Part shown: positions 62,401-64,000 of the stretch, one piece after another
Layout of the letters: each line of letters begins with the position of its first letter
How positions within the stretch are numbered: position 1 is the stretch's first letter
From: CAVQEG01 sp963711465
GTDB taxonomy: Bacteria; Bacteroidota; Ignavibacteria; OLB7
DNA length: 64,000 nt
NCBI GenBank assembly: GCA_963711465.1
Contig: CAVQEG010000001.1
Location: forward strand, 992,001 to 1,056,000
Reading direction: 5' to 3'
The notes under the pieces: generated by a model
Seen by the model: the letters and a program-made list of their open reading frames with translations, nothing else
What the model was told of the DNA's origin: nothing
The model's database searches: none
Translations under genes and position numbers: made by a program

Positions 62401-63666
62401 CTATTTCGCTGCGACGTCTCCGGCTCCGAGCAGGGCCTGCAGACGCGCCTGCGCGTCATCGAGCGCCTGCTGCGCGTCCTTGTGCGCCAATATCGCCTCG
62501 GAGGCCTCCTCCTCGATGATCGACTCGATATCGAGCCATTTTGGATTGACCGGCGTCATCCGGGCGTGGGCAAGCTGTTCGGTGAAGGCGTTTCGCACCG
62601 ACGTGTGCATCGTCGAATCGGCGGCCGCTTTCAGATCGGCGGGAACGAAGAGCCCCGGCAGCTGCCGCGCGAAGGCCAGCGACTGCTCGCCCGAGGTGAG
62701 GAAGGCAACGAACTTCATGGCGAGCTCCTTGTGCTCCGAGGCGTCGTTGATCGCCAGGTATTCGCCACCGGCGAACGATACCGCGGGCTTGTCGTCGAAG
62801 CGAGGCAGCGGAACGGCTCGATAGCGCAGCGACGGATTCTCCTGCCGGATGCGATCGACCAGCCATGATCCGCTGAACCAGTAGGCGATCTTGCCATTGA
62901 GGAACAACTGGTCGAGTTCCTTCTGTGATTCCACCAGCCCGGTGCCTGCCAGCTGCAGGTACATCTGCAATGCGGCGACGTTCTGCGGCGAATTGATGAC
63001 CGGTCGCCCATGATCGTCGAGCACCTCACCGCCATTCGACCAGAAGAACGGGAGGATGCGCTTGTAGAGTCGGTGGGTATCTGGTCCGTCGGCGCCGAAG
63101 CCGTAGACCGTCTGGTCGTGTGCGCGGACTGCCTCTGCGCGATCGAGCACCTGACTCCAGGTGCCGGCGGCATCGGCAGTGTCGACGCCCGATTCACCGA
63201 GCAGTCCCGTGTTCACGAACAGTACCCGAGTGTCGACCACCCAGGGTCGTGCGTAGGTTTTCCCCTTCCACATGCCGGGTGCAGCCACCTCGGGCGTGAC
63301 GTCGGCGTTTGCCGCACTGTCGATCGCCTCCTGATCGGCGAGGACGCCGGCGGAACTGAATTGCGCGATCCAGTCGCTTCCCAGCTCGAGCACATCGGGT
63401 GCGGTCTGCGAATTGAACGCCGCCAGCAGCTTCGTTTTCCCGTCACCCCAGCTGAGCTCCGAGAGTTGCACGTCGACCTCGGGGTTCGCCTGTTCGAACG
63501 CCCTCACGCGTTCCTCCAGAGCGGCCTTCTGCGACGGTTCCGACCAGAAGTGCCAGAAGGTGATGACCGTCTTTCCGGCGGGACTGTCGCCCTGTCCGCA
63601 GCCGCCGAGCACGACGAGGCTCAAAGCAAGCGACAGCAGCGCGATGAGAGATCGGGATCGGATCAT
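62401..63666 (-). CDS. ABC transporter sugar-binding lipoprotein (orphan)
   Basis: A 421-residue extracellular solute-binding protein family 1 lipoprotein. The signal peptide SLALSLVVLGGCGQG has lipobox LGGC. TVITFWHFWSEPSQKAALEE is typical of the family start, followed by APDVLELGSDWIAQFSSAGV, KIAYWFSGSWLVDRIRQENP and FAGGEYLAINDASEHKELAM. It would bind a sugar or oligosaccharide and deliver it to an ABC permease. No permease or ATPase gene lies beside it in this window, so either the partner is elsewhere or the gene is an orphan. The helical tail (DAQQALDDAQARLQALLG) extends beyond the family core. Confidence 0.9.
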   Translation of the reverse strand: MIRSRSLIALLSLALSLVVLGGCGQGDSPAGKTVITFWHFWSEPSQKAALEERVRAFEQANPEVDVQLSELSWGDGKTKLLAAFNSQTAPDVLELGSDWIAQFSSAGVLADQEAIDSAANADVTPEVAAPGMWKGKTYARPWVVDTRVLFVNTGLLGESGVDTADAAGTWSQVLDRAEAVRAHDQTVYGFGADGPDTHRLYKRILPFFWSNGGEVLDDHGRPVINSPQNVAALQMYLQLAGTGLVESQKELDQLFLNGKIAYWFSGSWLVDRIRQENPSLRYRAVPLPRFDDKPAVSFAGGEYLAINDASEHKELAMKFVAFLTSGEQSLAFARQLPGLFVPADLKAAADSTMHTSVRNAFTEQLAHARMTPVNPKWLDIESIIEEEASEAILAHKDAQQALDDAQARLQALLGAGDVAAK

Positions 63667-63764
63667 TACGAAGGATCGCGGGAATGCGAATCGAAAGAAT
63701 TCGGAGATGGCGGGAAGACTCCTCCGGCGGCCGTCGGCAAGCGGGCACGGGCGCCGGAGGGCGG

Positions 63765-64000
63765 CTATTTGCTGACCGACAGATAGATGCCGAGGATCGA
63801 CAGAACGACCAGCGACACGTCGCTGATGATTCCGATCACTTCCTTGAAGACGTTGAGTGCGTCGCCCGGTACGATGATAGTATCGCCCGGATAGAGCAGC
63901 GGGTTAAGAAGTGTGTCGCCAGTGCGCTTGTACTCCTCCATGTTGTAGACCTCGACCGGTTCGTTGATCGTCGAGTCGACCGTGAGGTCGTGGACGATCT
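63765..64000 (-). CDS. SLBB/Wza-like polysaccharide export protein, C-terminal end (5' part off the right edge)
   Basis: The last 77 residues of a second export protein: VDSTINEPVEVYNMEEYKRT, LLNPLLYPGDTIIVPGDAL (the last beta element of an SLBB/PES family protein) and a C-terminal hydrophobic helix (VIGIISDVSLVVLSILGIYL). The ending closely parallels that of the left-hand exporter gene (DAGDEIYVPGRQ plus a final helix). A second surface-polysaccharide locus, or another export gene set, therefore begins to the right of the window. Confidence 0.8.
   Translation of the reverse strand, partial: IVHDLTVDSTINEPVEVYNMEEYKRTGDTLLNPLLYPGDTIIVPGDALNVFKEVIGIISDVSLVVLSILGIYLSVSK

Overview
The window comes from a high-GC member of the Bacteroidota/Chlorobiota (FCB) lineage. 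A Kapabacteria/Chlorobi-type bacterium fits best, but this is inferred from gene content and not from any marker tree. The supporting genes are a PorV/PorQ-family outer-membrane protein, a large secreted protein with a type IX secretion (T9SS) C-terminal domain, a Bacteroidota/Chlorobi-type alternative GlmU, a PUR/DUF3276 protein and several TAnnTTTG-like promoter elements. Some genes nevertheless carry clear Shine-Dalgarno sequences. The DNA is ordinary chromosome: I see no insertion sequence, prophage, CRISPR array or origin. Only one gap longer than 300 bp lacks an established gene (21034-21513).

Left part (1-18004, minus strand). A compact Wzx/Wzy-type surface-polysaccharide locus, followed downstream by accA, which runs off the left edge. 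In transcription order it holds a UDP-sugar dehydrogenase, UDP-GlcNAc 2-epimerase, a Wza-like SLBB exporter, a Wzi-like outer-membrane protein, a Wzz-like chain-length protein, a Wzy-like polymerase/ligase, a Wzx flippase, a GT4, a membrane GT2, the initiating polyprenyl glycosylphosphotransferase, a dolichol-phosphate-mannose-synthase-like GT2, and an unusual GT2 fused to what looks like a collapsed phosphoglycosyltransferase. Most junctions are 1-13 nt overlaps or very short gaps. uvrA lies just upstream on the same strand.

Middle part. Rightward genes (21514-29843) encode lysine 6-aminotransferase, a penicillin-acylase-family Ntn hydrolase, MnmA, and a MoxR ATPase/VWA pair. Leftward genes (47824-29862) encode NAD-type isocitrate dehydrogenase, a DUF4149-like membrane protein, alternative GlmU, a lipoprotein, an OmpA/PD40 protein, a GT-C-like membrane protein, a membrane-anchored STAND-like ATPase, NfeD, a D15/BamA-like barrel, a sensor kinase, a response regulator with TPR repeats, a soluble kinase, an NtrC-type activator, and prfB with the classic +1 programmed frameshift. 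tRNA-Gly(GCC), with its own promoter-like element and terminator, sits at 47957-48029.

Right part (48157-64000). This holds porV-like plus a T9SS cargo gene, thiolase plus a degenerate 3-hydroxyacyl-CoA dehydrogenase, a PUR protein, a second secreted propeller protein, ribH, a DUF547 lipoprotein, a DprE1/DprE2-like oxidoreductase pair with a small lipoprotein, a trans-sulfuration PLP enzyme, an orphan sugar-binding lipoprotein, and the 3' end of a second SLBB exporter gene at the right edge. Envelope construction (polysaccharide, lipoproteins, outer-membrane barrels, T9SS export) is the dominant theme.
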